Of a DNA stretch of 64,000 nucleotides, positions 8,729 to 18,870 are shown piece by piece (position 1 is the first letter of the stretch; each line of letters opens with the position of its first letter). The DNA is from Treponema denticola (GTDB lineage: Bacteria; Spirochaetota; Spirochaetia; Treponematales; Treponemataceae): the NCBI RefSeq assembly GCF_024400535.1, contig NZ_CP038800.1:310001-374000 (forward strand), written 5' to 3'. A model generated the notes under the pieces. That model was not told where the DNA came from, ran no database searches, and saw only the letters and a list, made by a program, of their open reading frames with translations. The position numbers and the translations under genes were made by a program.

Positions 8729-10183
8729 ATGCTTACATTTTTTATCTGTTTGGCAATACTTATTGTAGGACATTTTGTTTATGGAAAATATGTCCAAAAA
8801 GTATTTGGTATTTCTTCTGCGCCGACACCGGCAATATCTAAGCAGGACGGGGTAGACTATGTTCCTCTGTCGACAGGCCGCGTATTTTTGATTCAATTAT
8901 TGAATATAGCGGGATTAGGGCCGATTTTTGGAGCAATTTCGGGGGCTCTTTGGGGAGCTTCTGCTTTCTTTTGGATCGGGCTTGGAACGATTTTTGCGGG
9001 AGGAGTGCATGATTACCTTTCGGGAATGATTTCCGAAAGACATGAGGGTGCTAGTATTTCAGAGCTTTCGGGCGTGTATTTGGGCCCGATTATGAAATTT
9101 ATCATGAGAGTTTTTGCCGTTGTTTTACTTATATTTGTAGGTACGGTTTTTATGAAAGGGCCTGCAGATCTTTTAGCAAAACTCACACCGGAAAAATTCG
9201 GCTCGACATTTTGGCTGATTATTGTTCTTGCTTATTATTTCCTTGCTACAATTTTACCGGTAGACAAGATTATCGGAAAGATTTATCCGGTTTTCGGTAT
9301 TGTTCTTATAATTATGGCCTTGGGTATCGGCGCCGGTATTCTTTTTAATGCTTTCCGCGGAACAATGACCATTCCCGAATTTTCATTGGCTAATGTTCAT
9401 CCTTCCAATTTACCGCGTTGGCCATTGCTCTTTATTACCATTGCTTGCGGTGCTATTTCAGGATTCCATGCAACTCAGTCTCCTTTAATGGCCCGTTGTA
9501 TTAAATCCGAAGCTGACGGACACAAGGTATTTTATGGTGCAATGGTAGGTGAAGGAATTATTGCCCTTGTTTGGGCTGCAGCCGGTATGACATTCTATTA
9601 TGGAACGGGAGGACTGCAAGAAGCTCTTAACACATTGGGCGGCCCTGCAGGTGTTGTCTACGATATTTCATTTAAGTTATTGGGTGGTATCGGAGGTTTC
9701 TTGGCAGTATTGGGCGTTATTGCATGTCCTATAACATCAGGAGATACGGCATTTAGAAGTGCCCGTTTAACTCTTGCCGACTGGTTCAAGGTAGATCAAA
9801 AACCGATTAGTAAAAGACTTCTATTGGCTATTCCTCTTTTAGCTATAGGAGGTCTTCTGTCCCAAATAAACTTTAATATTATTTGGCGGTATTTTGCATG
9901 GTCAAATCAAACTTTGGCAATGATTGCATTATGGGTAGGAGCGATGTATCTATTCTTAAACAAGAAGAATTTTATCATTGCCTTGGTTCCGGCGACTTTT
10001 ATGACAGCTGTTTCGGTTACATATATTTTAATGGCCCCTGAAGGATTTAGGCTTGATAAGATGATTTCTTATCCCATAGGAATTGCTGCTGCTCTTATCT
10101 GTTTGGGCTCCTTTATATTTGTAATTATGAGAAAAAAGAAAAACGGTACGGATGTGCCGCCTATACCGGCTCCATCAGTTTAA
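8729..10183 (+). CDS. cstA: carbon starvation protein CstA family peptide/pyruvate transporter
   Basis: 484-residue inner-membrane protein with about 13 hydrophobic helices. Family signatures are visible: YGKYVQKVFGI near the N terminus, GLGPIFGAISGALWG, GVHDYLSGMISERHEGASISELSG, SGFHATQSPLMARCI and CPITSGDTAFRSARLTLAD. CstA proteins import peptides or pyruvate; the substrate here is not determined. At this length it belongs to the short branch, lacking the extra C-terminal helices of E. coli CstA (about 700 residues). The start ATG 8729 follows AAGGAGGCGAGT; the frame is open upstream but without a ribosome site. It is a single-gene unit flanked by terminators. Confidence 0.9.
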   Translation: MLTFFICLAILIVGHFVYGKYVQKVFGISSAPTPAISKQDGVDYVPLSTGRVFLIQLLNIAGLGPIFGAISGALWGASAFFWIGLGTIFAGGVHDYLSGMISERHEGASISELSGVYLGPIMKFIMRVFAVVLLIFVGTVFMKGPADLLAKLTPEKFGSTFWLIIVLAYYFLATILPVDKIIGKIYPVFGIVLIIMALGIGAGILFNAFRGTMTIPEFSLANVHPSNLPRWPLLFITIACGAISGFHATQSPLMARCIKSEADGHKVFYGAMVGEGIIALVWAAAGMTFYYGTGGLQEALNTLGGPAGVVYDISFKLLGGIGGFLAVLGVIACPITSGDTAFRSARLTLADWFKVDQKPISKRLLLAIPLLAIGGLLSQINFNIIWRYFAWSNQTLAMIALWVGAMYLFLNKKNFIIALVPATFMTAVSVTYILMAPEGFRLDKMISYPIGIAAALICLGSFIFVIMRKKKNGTDVPPIPAPSV

Positions 10184-10187
10184 AAAA

Positions 10188-10226
10188 AAGCCCCGAGTTG
10201 AGCATCTCAATTCGGGGCTTCTCTTT
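10188..10226. terminator. bidirectional terminator between cstA and folD
   Basis: 15-bp stem (AAGCCCCGAGTTGAG at 10188-10202, CTCAATTCGGGGCTT at 10206-10220, one G-T pair) with a CAT loop, preceded by an A run and followed by TCTCTTT. It separates two convergent genes. Confidence 0.9.
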
Positions 10227-10278
10227 ATAATACGGTTATTATAATTACCTTATTTTAACCGTATTAAAACAACTCTGT

Positions 10279-11160
10279 TTATTCCAAACCGTTTTGCCTT
10301 TTTGCTGCGATAAGGGTATTTGCAACAAGCATGGCGATGGTCATGGGGCCTACTCCTTTTGGAACAGGCGTTATTGCAGAGGCAATTTCACAGGCAGGCT
10401 CAAAGTCAACATCGCCTACAAGCCTAAAGCCGCTTTTTTTGGTACTATCATCAATCCGGTTTACACCTACATCTATGACGACAGCTCCTTTTTTAATCAT
10501 ATCGGCTTTGATAAACTGGGGTTTTCCCATAGCTGCAACCAGTATATCAGCCTCTTTTGTAACTTCCGCCAAATTTTTTGTACCGCTGTGACAAACGGTT
10601 ACTGTTGCGTTTACATCCTTATTCATCATCAAAACGGAAAGAGGTTTCCCAACGATATTGGAGCGGCCTACAATTACAACCTTTGCACCTTTTGTTTCAA
10701 CTCCGGTTCTCTTTAAAAGATGAATTACACCGTGGGGGGTGCAAGGAATAAAGGTATCGTGTCCCAAAAGAAGTTTTCCGACATTTACAGGATGGAATCC
10801 GTCTACGTCTTTTTCGGGATTAATAGCTTCGATTACAGCATCGGGATCAATCTGTTTGGGTAAAGGTAACTGCACTAAAATACCGTTTATAAGTTTATCG
10901 GCATTCAGCTCTTTGATAAGTTTTAGTAATTCATCCTGTGTAGTAGTTTCCGGAAGCCTGAATGTCCTGTCATTCATTCCTACCTCGTGGAGAGCATTTG
11001 TCTTTCCCTTTACATAGGATTGGGATGCAGGGTCATTTCCTACCAAAATAACGGCTAAGGTGGGCTGAACTCCCTTTGCCTTTATTTTTTCAACGTCTTT
11101 TGCAATATCGGCCCTTAAGTCTGCCGCTATCCGGGCACCGTCAATAATTTTTGCACTCAT
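10279..11160 (-). CDS. folD: methylenetetrahydrofolate dehydrogenase / methenyl-THF cyclohydrolase
   Basis: 293-residue bifunctional cytoplasmic enzyme that interconverts 5,10-methylene-, methenyl- and 10-formyl-tetrahydrofolate using NAD(P). Signatures: [14 protein letters not shown] with the catalytic Tyr and Lys, [33 protein letters not shown] (Rossmann dinucleotide site) and [10 protein letters not shown] near the C terminus. AGGAGG precedes ATG 11160. With fhs at 16142 it provides the one-carbon THF pathway. They are not in the same operon. Confidence 0.97.
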   Translation of the reverse strand: MSAKIIDGARIAADLRADIAKDVEKIKAKGVQPTLAVILVGNDPASQSYVKGKTNALHEVGMNDRTFRLPETTTQDELLKLIKELNADKLINGILVQLPLPKQIDPDAVIEAINPEKDVDGFHPVNVGKLLLGHDTFIPCTPHGVIHLLKRTGVETKGAKVVIVGRSNIVGKPLSVLMMNKDVNATVTVCHSGTKNLAEVTKEADILVAAMGKPQFIKADMIKKGAVVIDVGVNRIDDSTKKSGFRLVGDVDFEPACEIASAITPVPKGVGPMTIAMLVANTLIAAKRQNGLE

Positions 11161-11345
11161 TTTTTTCCTCCATTGTAGTAGATTAAGTAACTATTAATTT
11201 TTTTGTTTGTTCTACATCGTTATAACTATAGAACCTTTACTATGTTATAACATAATTAGGTTTTGTGCAAGACTTGCATATAGACATTTTTGTAAAAAAT
11301 AATATATACTGATTTTATCAGCTTATGTCAGAGGGTTAACCAAAG

Positions 11346-11963
11346 GTGAAACGATTTATTTTCTGTATTTTTATTATCTGTGTTTTTTTTACTCATGTTA
11401 CGGCTCAAGAAGAGAGTGAAAATTCTCCAAATAAGGGGATTGATGGGGCGGTTGTATTTCAGCCTGTACGGCAAGGCGATACATTTATGAAAATAGGCTT
11501 ATCCTTAGGAGTTCCTTTATTTAATACTTCTAATACCAAGTTCGCCGTTAATCCCCGGATATATCCCGGAGGGTCGATAAATATCGGCTTTAGTTATTAT
11601 GTACTGAACGGCTTCTCATTGGGCGGGAGTTTGAGCTTTCATTTTTATCCTACAATTGCAAAGAATTTATATTTTGCAGTTCCAATCACCTTTGATATGG
11701 CTTATACCTTTGCTAAAGGAAAATGGCGTTTCCCTTTAGGAGGAGGCGTGGGAGCTGCTTTTCAATCTTATAATGGGAACGGCGGTAGATATTTTGGAAT
11801 GCTTTTTAAATTTGATGCGGGGGTATACTATCAATATTCGCCGGAATGGTCCTTTGGAGGAGATGTATCATGGAATGTTTTACCTCAATGGTATAAGGAT
11901 ACAACCCATAATAGAACCGGTAATATTCTAGGAATTAGTTTTGCTGCCCGGTATCACTTTTAA
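11346..11963 (+). CDS. small outer-membrane beta-barrel protein (OmpW/TP0733-like)
   Basis: 205 residues starting at GTG. A signal peptide (KRFIFCIFIICVFFTHVTAQ) is followed by alternating polar and aromatic strands and a C-terminal Phe (AARYHF), the pattern of outer-membrane beta-barrels inserted by BAM. The size suits an eight-stranded barrel. The resemblance to the OmpW-like Treponema protein TP0733 is from recall and not tested. The gene is 18 bases upstream of a lipoprotein gene and probably cotranscribed with it. The function (small-molecule channel or adhesin) is unknown. Confidence 0.65.
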   Translation: MKRFIFCIFIICVFFTHVTAQEESENSPNKGIDGAVVFQPVRQGDTFMKIGLSLGVPLFNTSNTKFAVNPRIYPGGSINIGFSYYVLNGFSLGGSLSFHFYPTIAKNLYFAVPITFDMAYTFAKGKWRFPLGGGVGAAFQSYNGNGGRYFGMLFKFDAGVYYQYSPEWSFGGDVSWNVLPQWYKDTTHNRTGNILGISFAARYHF

Positions 11964-11981
11964 TCTTTAGGAGTTTAATGT

Positions 11982-13019
11982 ATGAAAACAAAAAAATACA
12001 TTCTTATAGCTATCTTAGGTATACTGTTATTTGCTTCATGTCAAAACCAGCCTATTTTTTCGGCAATTGAGCAGGAAATACATTTAAAAAATTTTTCTGT
12101 TGATGGCAATATCATAGGCATTATAAATGTAGGGGCTAATGTATATGCTGCAAGCCCTGCAAAAATATATTCAAAAGGAAACGGTTCTGATGCGATTTGG
12201 AGTGAAATTTTAGATGCCGGAAGAATTACCGGTTTAGCTTCAGACGGAACAAATATCTTTGTATCATTTCAATCCGGGAAAGTCAAGTTTCTCGATACAA
12301 ACAATGAATGGAAAGATATTCCGCATACTGAAAATATTCAACGTGTTTTTGGGAATAAAACGGTTTTCGGTTATGATTCAAGCAATAAAAAAGTATATAA
12401 AATATCTACAAGCAGTAGTCAAGAAATATTAGCTGACGATAATAGCATTATTTCTGCTGCAAATGACTATTTTTTAATAACCGGCAAATCTAAAACGGAC
12501 AATGAAGCGGCTGTTTCGCCTAAGCTGTATAAGGGGGCGGCCTTACAAAACGGTCTGCCTGAAAAAGCAATTAATATTTGTGCTTTTGATAATGACAATA
12601 TCTTTGTCTTGGCGGATTCAAGCCTATATTATTATACAGACAATGGGACTTGGAATAACAAAATAGAGATTAAAAAAGATAAAGTTCCATTTACTATCTC
12701 TTACTTTAAGGAAAGAAAAACAGTTTTGATCGGCTGTATAAAAGGATATACGGAGATAAAATTAGATAATGACAATCCTACGGATCTTTCAAAGGCAAAA
12801 CAGCTTAATCCCGGTGAAGAAGGATCTACAACTCCTCCTGATTCTAATGCTCAATATCAATCTGCCATAGGTTTGTATGTTACTTCGCCTATCTTAGGCG
12901 TTGGTAGAGGAGACTCTACTTATGCTCTTTTTGTAGGCATACATGCAGGTGCCATCTATAGGAATACGGGCCTTTGGGGCTTTTATAGCGATAAAAAATG
13001 CGAATGGAACCGTGAGTAA
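11982..13019 (+). CDS. hypothetical lipoprotein, possible beta-propeller
   Basis: 345 residues. Signal peptide with a lipobox (LLFASC, Cys about residue 20) marks it as a lipoprotein. The rest has repeated short motifs of the kind IxVGANVYAASPAKIY, GLASDGTNIFVSF and ENIQRVFGNKTVFGYDSS, which suggests a beta-propeller-like fold. No enzymatic motif is recognised. It follows the barrel gene after 18 bases and overlaps the rarA GTG start by 8 bases, so the three are probably one transcript. The role at the envelope is not known. Confidence 0.7.
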   Translation: MKTKKYILIAILGILLFASCQNQPIFSAIEQEIHLKNFSVDGNIIGIINVGANVYAASPAKIYSKGNGSDAIWSEILDAGRITGLASDGTNIFVSFQSGKVKFLDTNNEWKDIPHTENIQRVFGNKTVFGYDSSNKKVYKISTSSSQEILADDNSIISAANDYFLITGKSKTDNEAAVSPKLYKGAALQNGLPEKAINICAFDNDNIFVLADSSLYYYTDNGTWNNKIEIKKDKVPFTISYFKERKTVLIGCIKGYTEIKLDNDNPTDLSKAKQLNPGEEGSTTPPDSNAQYQSAIGLYVTSPILGVGRGDSTYALFVGIHAGAIYRNTGLWGFYSDKKCEWNRE

Positions 13020-14337
13020 GGATCTTTTTGAAGCTGCGGCTTCAAGTTCTAAACAAAATGAACCTCTTGCCTCCCGCATGAGGCCTGTCAGCTTGGACGA
13101 ATATATAGGCCAAGAACACATAATCGGAAAGGGATGTCTTTTAAGGCGGGCAATCCAAGCTGATAGGCTTTCTTCACTTATTTTTTTCGGGCCCCCCGGA
13201 ACAGGAAAAACAACCCTTGCCAGAGTTATCGCAAATACAACCAAAAGCAATTTTTTAAGTTTAAATGCCGTTTTAGCAGGTGTGCAGCAGATAAGGGAAG
13301 CCGTAACCAATGCTGAGGAAAACAAAAAGCTTTATAACCGTAAGACTATTCTTTTTGTGGACGAAGTTCACCGCTGGAATAAATCCCAACAGGACGCTCT
13401 CCTGCCATGGGTAGAAAACGGAACGATAATTTTAATCGGTGCCACAACGGAAAATCCTTATTTTGAGGTAAACAAGGCTCTTGTAAGCCGCAGCCGTGTT
13501 TTTGAATTAAAGCCTTTAACCGATGATGAGCTAAAAAAAGTTGCACAATTTGCTCTGACAAATAAAGAAAGGGGTTACGGTAATTGGAAAATAGAATTTG
13601 AAGCAGGTGCCTTGGAGCATCTTGTCGATACGGCATCCGGAGATGCGCGAAGTCTTTTAAATGCCCTTGAGCTTGCTGTTGAAACGAGTGTTGAACATTG
13701 GCCTCCTGAAGAGAATTTTAAAATCACGATTAGTCTAAAGGCAGCCGAAGAAAGCATCCAAAAGAAGGTTGTCTTATACGATAGGGACGGCGACTATCAT
13801 TATGATGTCATAAGTGCCTTTATAAAGTCTATCAGAGGGAGCGATCCTGATGCCGCCATGTACTGGCTTGCCAGAATGATAGCGGCAGGAGAAGACCCGC
13901 GATTTATATTCCGGCGAATGTTAATTTCTGCCTGCGAAGATATAGGGCTTGCGTCCCCTGGGGCAGTCAGCGTGGTTGCAGGTGCGGCCGAAGCCTTTGA
14001 CAGGGTCGGTATGCCTGAAGGCAGGTATCATCTTGCTCATGCTGCCCTCTATTTGGCGACCTGCCCTAAATCAAACAGTGCCGAAGCCTTTTTCAAAGCC
14101 CTTGATTGTGTTCAAAAAGAAAATAAAGAAGTGCCTAATCACTTAAAAGATTCAAATCGCGACGGAGAAGCTCTGGGTCATGGTGAAGGCTATTTGTATC
14201 CTCATGCTTTTGAGGGGCATTGGGTAAAGCAGCAATATCTTCCGGATGGGCTTGAGGGCACTCATTTTTATGAGCCGAGCGATCAAGGCTATGAGGGCAA
14301 GATAAAGCCTGAAATTTTAAAAAAGCGGCAAAGCTAA
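13012..14337 (+). CDS. rarA: replication-associated recombination protein A, AAA+ ATPase
   Basis: 441 residues from GTG 13012. Walker A GPPGTGKTT at residues 60-68, Walker B LFVDEVHRW, then the family-diagnostic QDALLPWVENGTIILIGATTENP. The C-terminal tetramerisation region (DYHYDVISAFIKSIRGSDPDAAMYWLARM) is complete. RarA/MgsA acts at stalled replication forks and in recombination-linked genome maintenance. An ATG at 12943 is in frame, but starting at GTG 13012 gives MSKDLFEAAAS...PLASRMRP, which matches the family N terminus. The start overlaps the upstream lipoprotein gene. Confidence 0.95.
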   Translation: MSKDLFEAAASSSKQNEPLASRMRPVSLDEYIGQEHIIGKGCLLRRAIQADRLSSLIFFGPPGTGKTTLARVIANTTKSNFLSLNAVLAGVQQIREAVTNAEENKKLYNRKTILFVDEVHRWNKSQQDALLPWVENGTIILIGATTENPYFEVNKALVSRSRVFELKPLTDDELKKVAQFALTNKERGYGNWKIEFEAGALEHLVDTASGDARSLLNALELAVETSVEHWPPEENFKITISLKAAEESIQKKVVLYDRDGDYHYDVISAFIKSIRGSDPDAAMYWLARMIAAGEDPRFIFRRMLISACEDIGLASPGAVSVVAGAAEAFDRVGMPEGRYHLAHAALYLATCPKSNSAEAFFKALDCVQKENKEVPNHLKDSNRDGEALGHGEGYLYPHAFEGHWVKQQYLPDGLEGTHFYEPSDQGYEGKIKPEILKKRQS

Positions 14338-14415
14338 AGACTTACAGCCTTATAGGTTTACCGCTTTTAAACATTATCACTTTGATAATATTAAACTAAA
14401 TTAAATCCTAAAAAC

Positions 14416-15444
14416 CTATTCACTCATTAAATAAGCGTATAAGAGGTTTATAGTTTCTTTGTAGGAGTCTATATGGGTTCTTTCATAGTGGTGGGTAGCA
14501 CTTACTCCCGGACCCATACAGGCAAAGTTTATATCGAATCCCTGCATTACATACATACTTGCATCCGAGCCGTATCTAAACATAACATCGGTTCTGTAGT
14601 TGATTTTATTTTGAATAGCAAGATCTTCAAGCCTATGTCTAAAGCCGAAATCGTAGGGTGTGCGTGAATCTTTAGCGATGATTGTTACTGCGTGTTCATC
14701 CGAATTTTGCTCGCCTCCGACTGTTCCGATATCCAGGGCTAGTACTTCAAAACATTCTTTAGGAATACCGTAAAAACCGTGCCCTATTTCTTCATAATTG
14801 CTTATAAAAAAGTGGGTGGTGTAGGCCGGTTTGTCTCCCTTTTCTTTAAGGGCCTTACAAGCGGCAAAAAGCATACCAACACAGGCCTTATCATCCAAAT
14901 GACGGGATTTTATGTAGCCGTCCTCGGTTTCGATTGTGCGGGGTTCAAAGGCGACAAAGTCTCCTATGTTTATGCCGAGAGCCAGTGTTTCTTCCTTTGA
15001 GTGAGTTTCCGCATCAAGGCGCACTTCAAAGGTTTCTAAGTTTCTTTCTTCTTTTTCTATAGCTTCAAAAATATGAACAGAGGCTTTTTCGGGAAGACCT
15101 GTGCCGGTGATAACCTTTCCCGTTCTTGTAATTATGTAAAGATTTTCTCCCTCGATGCTGTTAAAGGCTATGCCTCCAATGGCAGCAAGCTTTAAGCAGC
15201 CGTTAGGCTTTATTTGGCGCACCATAGCGCCGAGGGTATCTGCGTGGGCTGAAACGACTCTATGCTTAGCCGTATTTTTTCCTTCGATAGTGCCGTAAAT
15301 AGCACCCTTATTTGTTTCCGTATATTTTATGCCTAAAGAATCAAATTCTTTTTTTATTCGGTCTATGGCATTCTTTGTATAGCCTCCGGGACTGTGTATT
15401 TGTAAAAGTTCTTTTGAAAACTCGACAGCATATCTGACATTCAT
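14416..15444 (-). CDS. M42 family metallopeptidase (aminopeptidase)
   Basis: 342-residue cytoplasmic metallo-aminopeptidase of the M42 (FrvX/TET/glutamyl aminopeptidase) family, which forms large tetrahedral particles. Two-metal site residues are visible: VSAHADTLGAM (first His/Asp), SRHLDDKACVG (bridging Asp), SNYEEIGHG (catalytic Glu pair), LALDIGTVG and THHYERTHIDSY (last His). The insert between the first metal motif and the RHLDD motif is the domain typical of this family. ATG 15444 follows AGGAGA. It probably degrades short peptides, fitting an amino-acid-fermenting organism. Confidence 0.9.
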   Translation of the reverse strand: MNVRYAVEFSKELLQIHSPGGYTKNAIDRIKKEFDSLGIKYTETNKGAIYGTIEGKNTAKHRVVSAHADTLGAMVRQIKPNGCLKLAAIGGIAFNSIEGENLYIITRTGKVITGTGLPEKASVHIFEAIEKEERNLETFEVRLDAETHSKEETLALGINIGDFVAFEPRTIETEDGYIKSRHLDDKACVGMLFAACKALKEKGDKPAYTTHFFISNYEEIGHGFYGIPKECFEVLALDIGTVGGEQNSDEHAVTIIAKDSRTPYDFGFRHRLEDLAIQNKINYRTDVMFRYGSDASMYVMQGFDINFACMGPGVSATHHYERTHIDSYKETINLLYAYLMSE

Positions 15445-15493
15445 AAACTAAATTCTCCTATTTATTTATAAGTATTTTTTGCAAGGAATAAAA

Positions 15494-15519
15494 AAACTTC
15501 CTCCCGAGGGAGGAAGTTT
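15494..15519 (-). terminator. terminator hairpin after the LysM lipoprotein gene
   Basis: AAACTTCCTCC at 15494-15504 pairs with GGAGGAAGTTT at 15509-15519. It sits 8 bases after the stop codon at 15527 of the minus-strand gene, with a T run on that strand. Confidence 0.8.
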
Positions 15520-15526
15520 GGTAAGA

Positions 15527-16027
15527 TTAAAGCTCTTTAAGCCGTCGTCTTAAAGATTCTGCTACTCCGGATTTTCCTTCATCCTCATAAATTTTGATAC
15601 ATTTTTCAAACTCAGGTCTTGCAAGCATTTTTGAAGGCGAGTGTTTCATAAAAAGTTCAAAATCAGGGATTAAAAGCTTGGTCTTAGGTGCAAGTTTATC
15701 CGGATGTTTAACTATACCGGGGTTAATTGCCATAATTATGGGGAAGTAGTAAGCTTTTTCTCTTGTTCCGTAAAATTTTAAAGCAATTTCGGATAGAGTA
15801 TCTCCTTGTACTACTACATATTCCTTTACAGGAACATCCCGAGGTTCTTCGACAACGGGTGCTGGTTCCGGTTCGGGGGTAGGTTCAGGTTTTACTTCCG
15901 GTGCAGGTTCTTCTACAACTACAGGTGCCGGTTTTTCTTTGGGAGGAGGAGCCGGAGGTGTTCCGCAGCTCGTAAAGATAAAAGAAAAAACAGTCAATAA
16001 GGTCAAAATTTTCAAAATGTTTTTCAT
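15527..16027 (-). CDS. LysM-domain lipoprotein
   Basis: 166 residues. Lipoprotein signal peptide (KILTLLTVFSFIFTSC), then a Pro/Glu-rich linker with repeated PAPVVVEEPAPE units, then one LysM domain (YVVVQGDTLSEIALKFYG ... KLLIPDFE) and a short helical tail. LysM domains bind peptidoglycan or other N-acetylglucosamine polymers, so the protein probably tethers an envelope membrane to the cell wall across the flexible linker. AAGGAG precedes ATG 16027. It is downstream of fhs in the same direction but separated by a hairpin. Confidence 0.85.
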   Translation of the reverse strand: MKNILKILTLLTVFSFIFTSCGTPPAPPPKEKPAPVVVEEPAPEVKPEPTPEPEPAPVVEEPRDVPVKEYVVVQGDTLSEIALKFYGTREKAYYFPIIMAINPGIVKHPDKLAPKTKLLIPDFELFMKHSPSKMLARPEFEKCIKIYEDEGKSGVAESLRRRLKEL

Positions 16028-16051
16028 TTTTTACTCCTTAAATAATATATA

Positions 16052-16085
16052 ATTTATAAACTTGCCTTGCGGCAAGTTTATAAAT
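16052..16085 (-). other. perfect 15-bp hairpin between fhs and the LysM gene
   Basis: ATTTATAAACTTGCC (16052-16066), loop TTGC, GGCAAGTTTATAAAT (16071-16085). There is no T tract on either strand, so it may act as a 3' stabiliser for fhs, a processing site or an inefficient terminator. The core resembles, but is not the same as, the hairpin repeat found at 21.1, 42.3 and 58.2 kb. Confidence 0.6.
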
Positions 16086-16141
16086 AGCTATTCTAATATT
16101 ATACAACATTATTCCCAAAAAATCAAATAAAATCGCAAATT

Positions 16142-17806
16142 TTATGATAAGCCTTCAATATTTCCGTTTACAAGGTCAATTCTGACGGCCTGCGGATCTT
16201 TCGGAAGCCCCGGCATTCTCATCATGTCTCCCATAATGGCTACAATCATTTCAGAACCGGAATTTAAAACGATGTCCCTGACATTCATTTCAAAGCCTGT
16301 AGGAACTCCGTAAAGTTTAGGGTCTGCCGAGAATGAATACTGTGTTTTTGCAACACAAACCGGGAAGTTTGCCATTCCGGCTTCTTCAATCTTTTTAATC
16401 ATCTTATCGGCAGCTCCCGAATAAGTAACATCAGCGGCACCGTAGATTTCTTTACAGATTTTTCCTATCTTTGTTTTTATGGGATCCTTATCTTCGTAAA
16501 CGAATTTTAAGGGCTTCGACGGATTAGTTTCGATTGTCTTTACAACAAGCTCGGCAAGTGCAACAGCGCCCTTTCCTCCTTCAACAAAGGCATTGTTGAC
16601 AGCAAAGCCTACACCTTGGGCTTCACAGTGCTTTTTAACCAGATCCAATTCGGAGTCAATGTCGTATCCGTATCGGTTGAGGGCTACAACTACGGTTTGT
16701 CCGAATTTTTTCATATTTTCGATGTGCTTATCCAAGTTGGCGAGACCTTTTTTGAGGGCTTCTGCATTGGGCTTGGATATTTCCTTTTCGGGAACATCTC
16801 CGTGCATTTTTAAACCGCCTGTAGTAGCCGCAATTACAGTCAATTTCGGATTTAAACCTGCTTTTCGGCACTTGATATCGAAGAATTTTTCGGCACCGAG
16901 GTCTGCAGCGAAGCCTGCTTCGGTAATTACATATTCTCCGTAGGTAAGCGCTGTTTTTGTTGCAATTACCGAGTTACATCCGTGAGCGATGTTTGCAAAG
17001 GGGCCGCCGTGGATAAAGGCGGGGGTATTTTCCGTTGTTTGTACAAGGTTGGGGTTAATCGCATTCTTTAAAAGAACTACGATTGAACCTGCAATTCCTA
17101 AATCCTTTACGGTTACAGCCTTATCTTCCGTATCATAGCCCAGAATAATGTTTTCGATTCTTCGGCGAAGATCTTCAATATCCTTTGCAAGGCAGAAAAT
17201 AGCCATAATTTCGGAAGCCGGGGTAATATCGAAGCCCGATTCCATAACCACGCCGTTCCCGTCTCCTAATCCGGTAACAATTTGGCGCAAGTTTCTGTCG
17301 TTTACGTCCAAGACCCTCTTCCAAAGGATTTTTTTAATAGCCTTTGGAGTCCCTTGAGTTCTGAAGATGTAGTTGTCAAAAAGGGCGCTTATCATGTTAT
17401 GGGCCGAAGTGATAGCATGGAAGTCTCCGGTAAAGTGGAGGTTAATGTCTTCCATAGGCAAAACTTGGGCATAGCCCCCTCCTGCAGCACCTCCCTTCAT
17501 ACCGAAACAAGGTCCTAAAGAAGGTTCTCTCAAGGCTGCAACAGCCTTTTTCCCGATTTTGTTTAAGCCCAGGGCAAGACCGATTGATACGGTCGTTTTC
17601 CCGATTCCCGCCTTTGTAGGCGTGATGGCGGTAACAAGGATTAAATTATTCTTTTTTACCTTTGCATCATCTATAACGCTATAGGGAACCTTGGCTATGT
17701 ACTTTCCATAGGGAATGACATTGTCGTCATGAATCCCTAAGCCGTCTGCAATTTCAGCGATTTTGTTTAGCTTCGCTTCTCTAGCTATTTCTATATCAGT
17801 TTTCAT
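16142..17806 (-). CDS. fhs: formate--tetrahydrofolate ligase
   Basis: 554-residue cytoplasmic enzyme that makes 10-formyl-THF from formate, ATP and THF. The ATP site [11 protein letters not shown] lies near residue 66, followed by [23 protein letters not shown] and [15 protein letters not shown]. The C-terminal [12 protein letters not shown] and [20 protein letters not shown] segments are complete. Length is normal for the family. Together with folD it links formate to folate one-carbon units. In treponemes this may serve formate use or purine synthesis as well as acetogenesis. Ribosome site is weak. Confidence 0.97.
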   Translation of the reverse strand: MKTDIEIAREAKLNKIAEIADGLGIHDDNVIPYGKYIAKVPYSVIDDAKVKKNNLILVTAITPTKAGIGKTTVSIGLALGLNKIGKKAVAALREPSLGPCFGMKGGAAGGGYAQVLPMEDINLHFTGDFHAITSAHNMISALFDNYIFRTQGTPKAIKKILWKRVLDVNDRNLRQIVTGLGDGNGVVMESGFDITPASEIMAIFCLAKDIEDLRRRIENIILGYDTEDKAVTVKDLGIAGSIVVLLKNAINPNLVQTTENTPAFIHGGPFANIAHGCNSVIATKTALTYGEYVITEAGFAADLGAEKFFDIKCRKAGLNPKLTVIAATTGGLKMHGDVPEKEISKPNAEALKKGLANLDKHIENMKKFGQTVVVALNRYGYDIDSELDLVKKHCEAQGVGFAVNNAFVEGGKGAVALAELVVKTIETNPSKPLKFVYEDKDPIKTKIGKICKEIYGAADVTYSGAADKMIKKIEEAGMANFPVCVAKTQYSFSADPKLYGVPTGFEMNVRDIVLNSGSEMIVAIMGDMMRMPGLPKDPQAVRIDLVNGNIEGLS

Positions 17807-17871
17807 ATAAATATTATGACATAGAAATAGAATATTTACAAGTTAAAATATACGGAAATCAGAAATGAATG

Positions 17872-18867
17872 CTAAAGAATTCTTTGAATTATGGTTTTAT
17901 ACTCCGCTATTGTTGAGGCTTGTACCAATTCTTGGCGGAGGCGAGAGCCGTCGGGTATTCCTTTGGTGTAGGCGGCAAAGCGTTTACGCATTTCGCGGCA
18001 GCCTTTTTCTTCTCCTTTTTCATCGCATAAAAAGACGAGCTCTTTAAAGCCGGTACGGATTTTTTGTTCCGTGCTTATTTCGCCGTATGTTCCATTGGTC
18101 AAGAGCTCCCTTGTTTGGGTAAAAATTAAAGGGTTGCCCATAGCACCGCGGGCAAACATTATGCCTGCACAACCTGTTTCTTCAAGCATTTTTTTTGCAT
18201 CTTCAGGCGAAAACAAATCTCCCGATCCGAAAATCGGAATTTGATAAGGCTTTGCAAATTGAACCAGCTCAGCAAGGATGTTCCAATCGGCCTTGCCCGA
18301 ATACACCTGTGAGCGGGTACGGGGATGAAGGGTGAGCATTTTAACCCCTGCATCTATGGCGGCTGAGGCTGCTTCTTTCCAGTTAAGTTTGTCGGCGGTA
18401 AAGCCTGAGCGTATTTTAAGGGTTACGGGGATCTTATAAGGGGTCATAGCATCGTTTACGGCCTTTACAATCCTGTACAAAAGAGGAATGTCCGTCATCA
18501 AAGCTGATCCGGCACCGTTTTTGGTAATCTTTGCCATGGGGCAGCCCGAATTTATGTCGATACATTCGGGAGAATATTTTTCGGCGATTATGACGGCTGT
18601 TTTTGCCATATATTCGGGGTTTGAGCCGAAAATCTGTACGGCATAAGCTTTTTCGTTAGGAGCTCTTCCTATGAGGCTTTCGGTTTTATCGGAATCCCTC
18701 ACGAGGGCTTCCGAGGATACCATTTCGGTGTATGTAAAATCCGCACCGCAGTCCACGCAGATGGAACGGAATGCCTTGTCGGAGTAGCCTGCAACAGGGG
18801 CTAAAAAGATGTTCCCCGATAAAAGAAGCCCGCCTATTGAGACGGGCTTGTAAAGAAATTCTTCCAT
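17872..18867 (-). CDS. dus: tRNA-dihydrouridine synthase
   Basis: 331-residue flavoenzyme that reduces uridines in tRNA. Motifs: FLAPVAGYSDKAFR (FMN-binding start of the TIM barrel), DINSGCPMAKI with the catalytic Cys, TLKIRSGF, LTLHPRTRSQVYSGKADW and GSGDLFSPEDAKKML. The pattern fits the DusB branch best. It starts 3 bases after tatD ends, so tatD-dus form an operon. A gap of about 65 bases separates it from fhs. Confidence 0.93.
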   Translation of the reverse strand: MEEFLYKPVSIGGLLLSGNIFLAPVAGYSDKAFRSICVDCGADFTYTEMVSSEALVRDSDKTESLIGRAPNEKAYAVQIFGSNPEYMAKTAVIIAEKYSPECIDINSGCPMAKITKNGAGSALMTDIPLLYRIVKAVNDAMTPYKIPVTLKIRSGFTADKLNWKEAASAAIDAGVKMLTLHPRTRSQVYSGKADWNILAELVQFAKPYQIPIFGSGDLFSPEDAKKMLEETGCAGIMFARGAMGNPLIFTQTRELLTNGTYGEISTEQKIRTGFKELVFLCDEKGEEKGCREMRKRFAAYTKGIPDGSRLRQELVQASTIAEYKTIIQRIL

Positions 18868-18870
18868 GTT

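Noticed and set aside
12894-13325. 143-residue minus-strand frame over the start of rarA
   Set aside because: Out-of-phase shadow of the lipoprotein and rarA genes, with no ribosome site or family pattern.
16052-16085. 15-bp hairpin as another copy of the dispersed element
   Set aside because: The loop and TTGCC/GGCAA resemble the element, but the outer CGA/TCG core and following hairpins are absent. It is listed only as a single hairpin.
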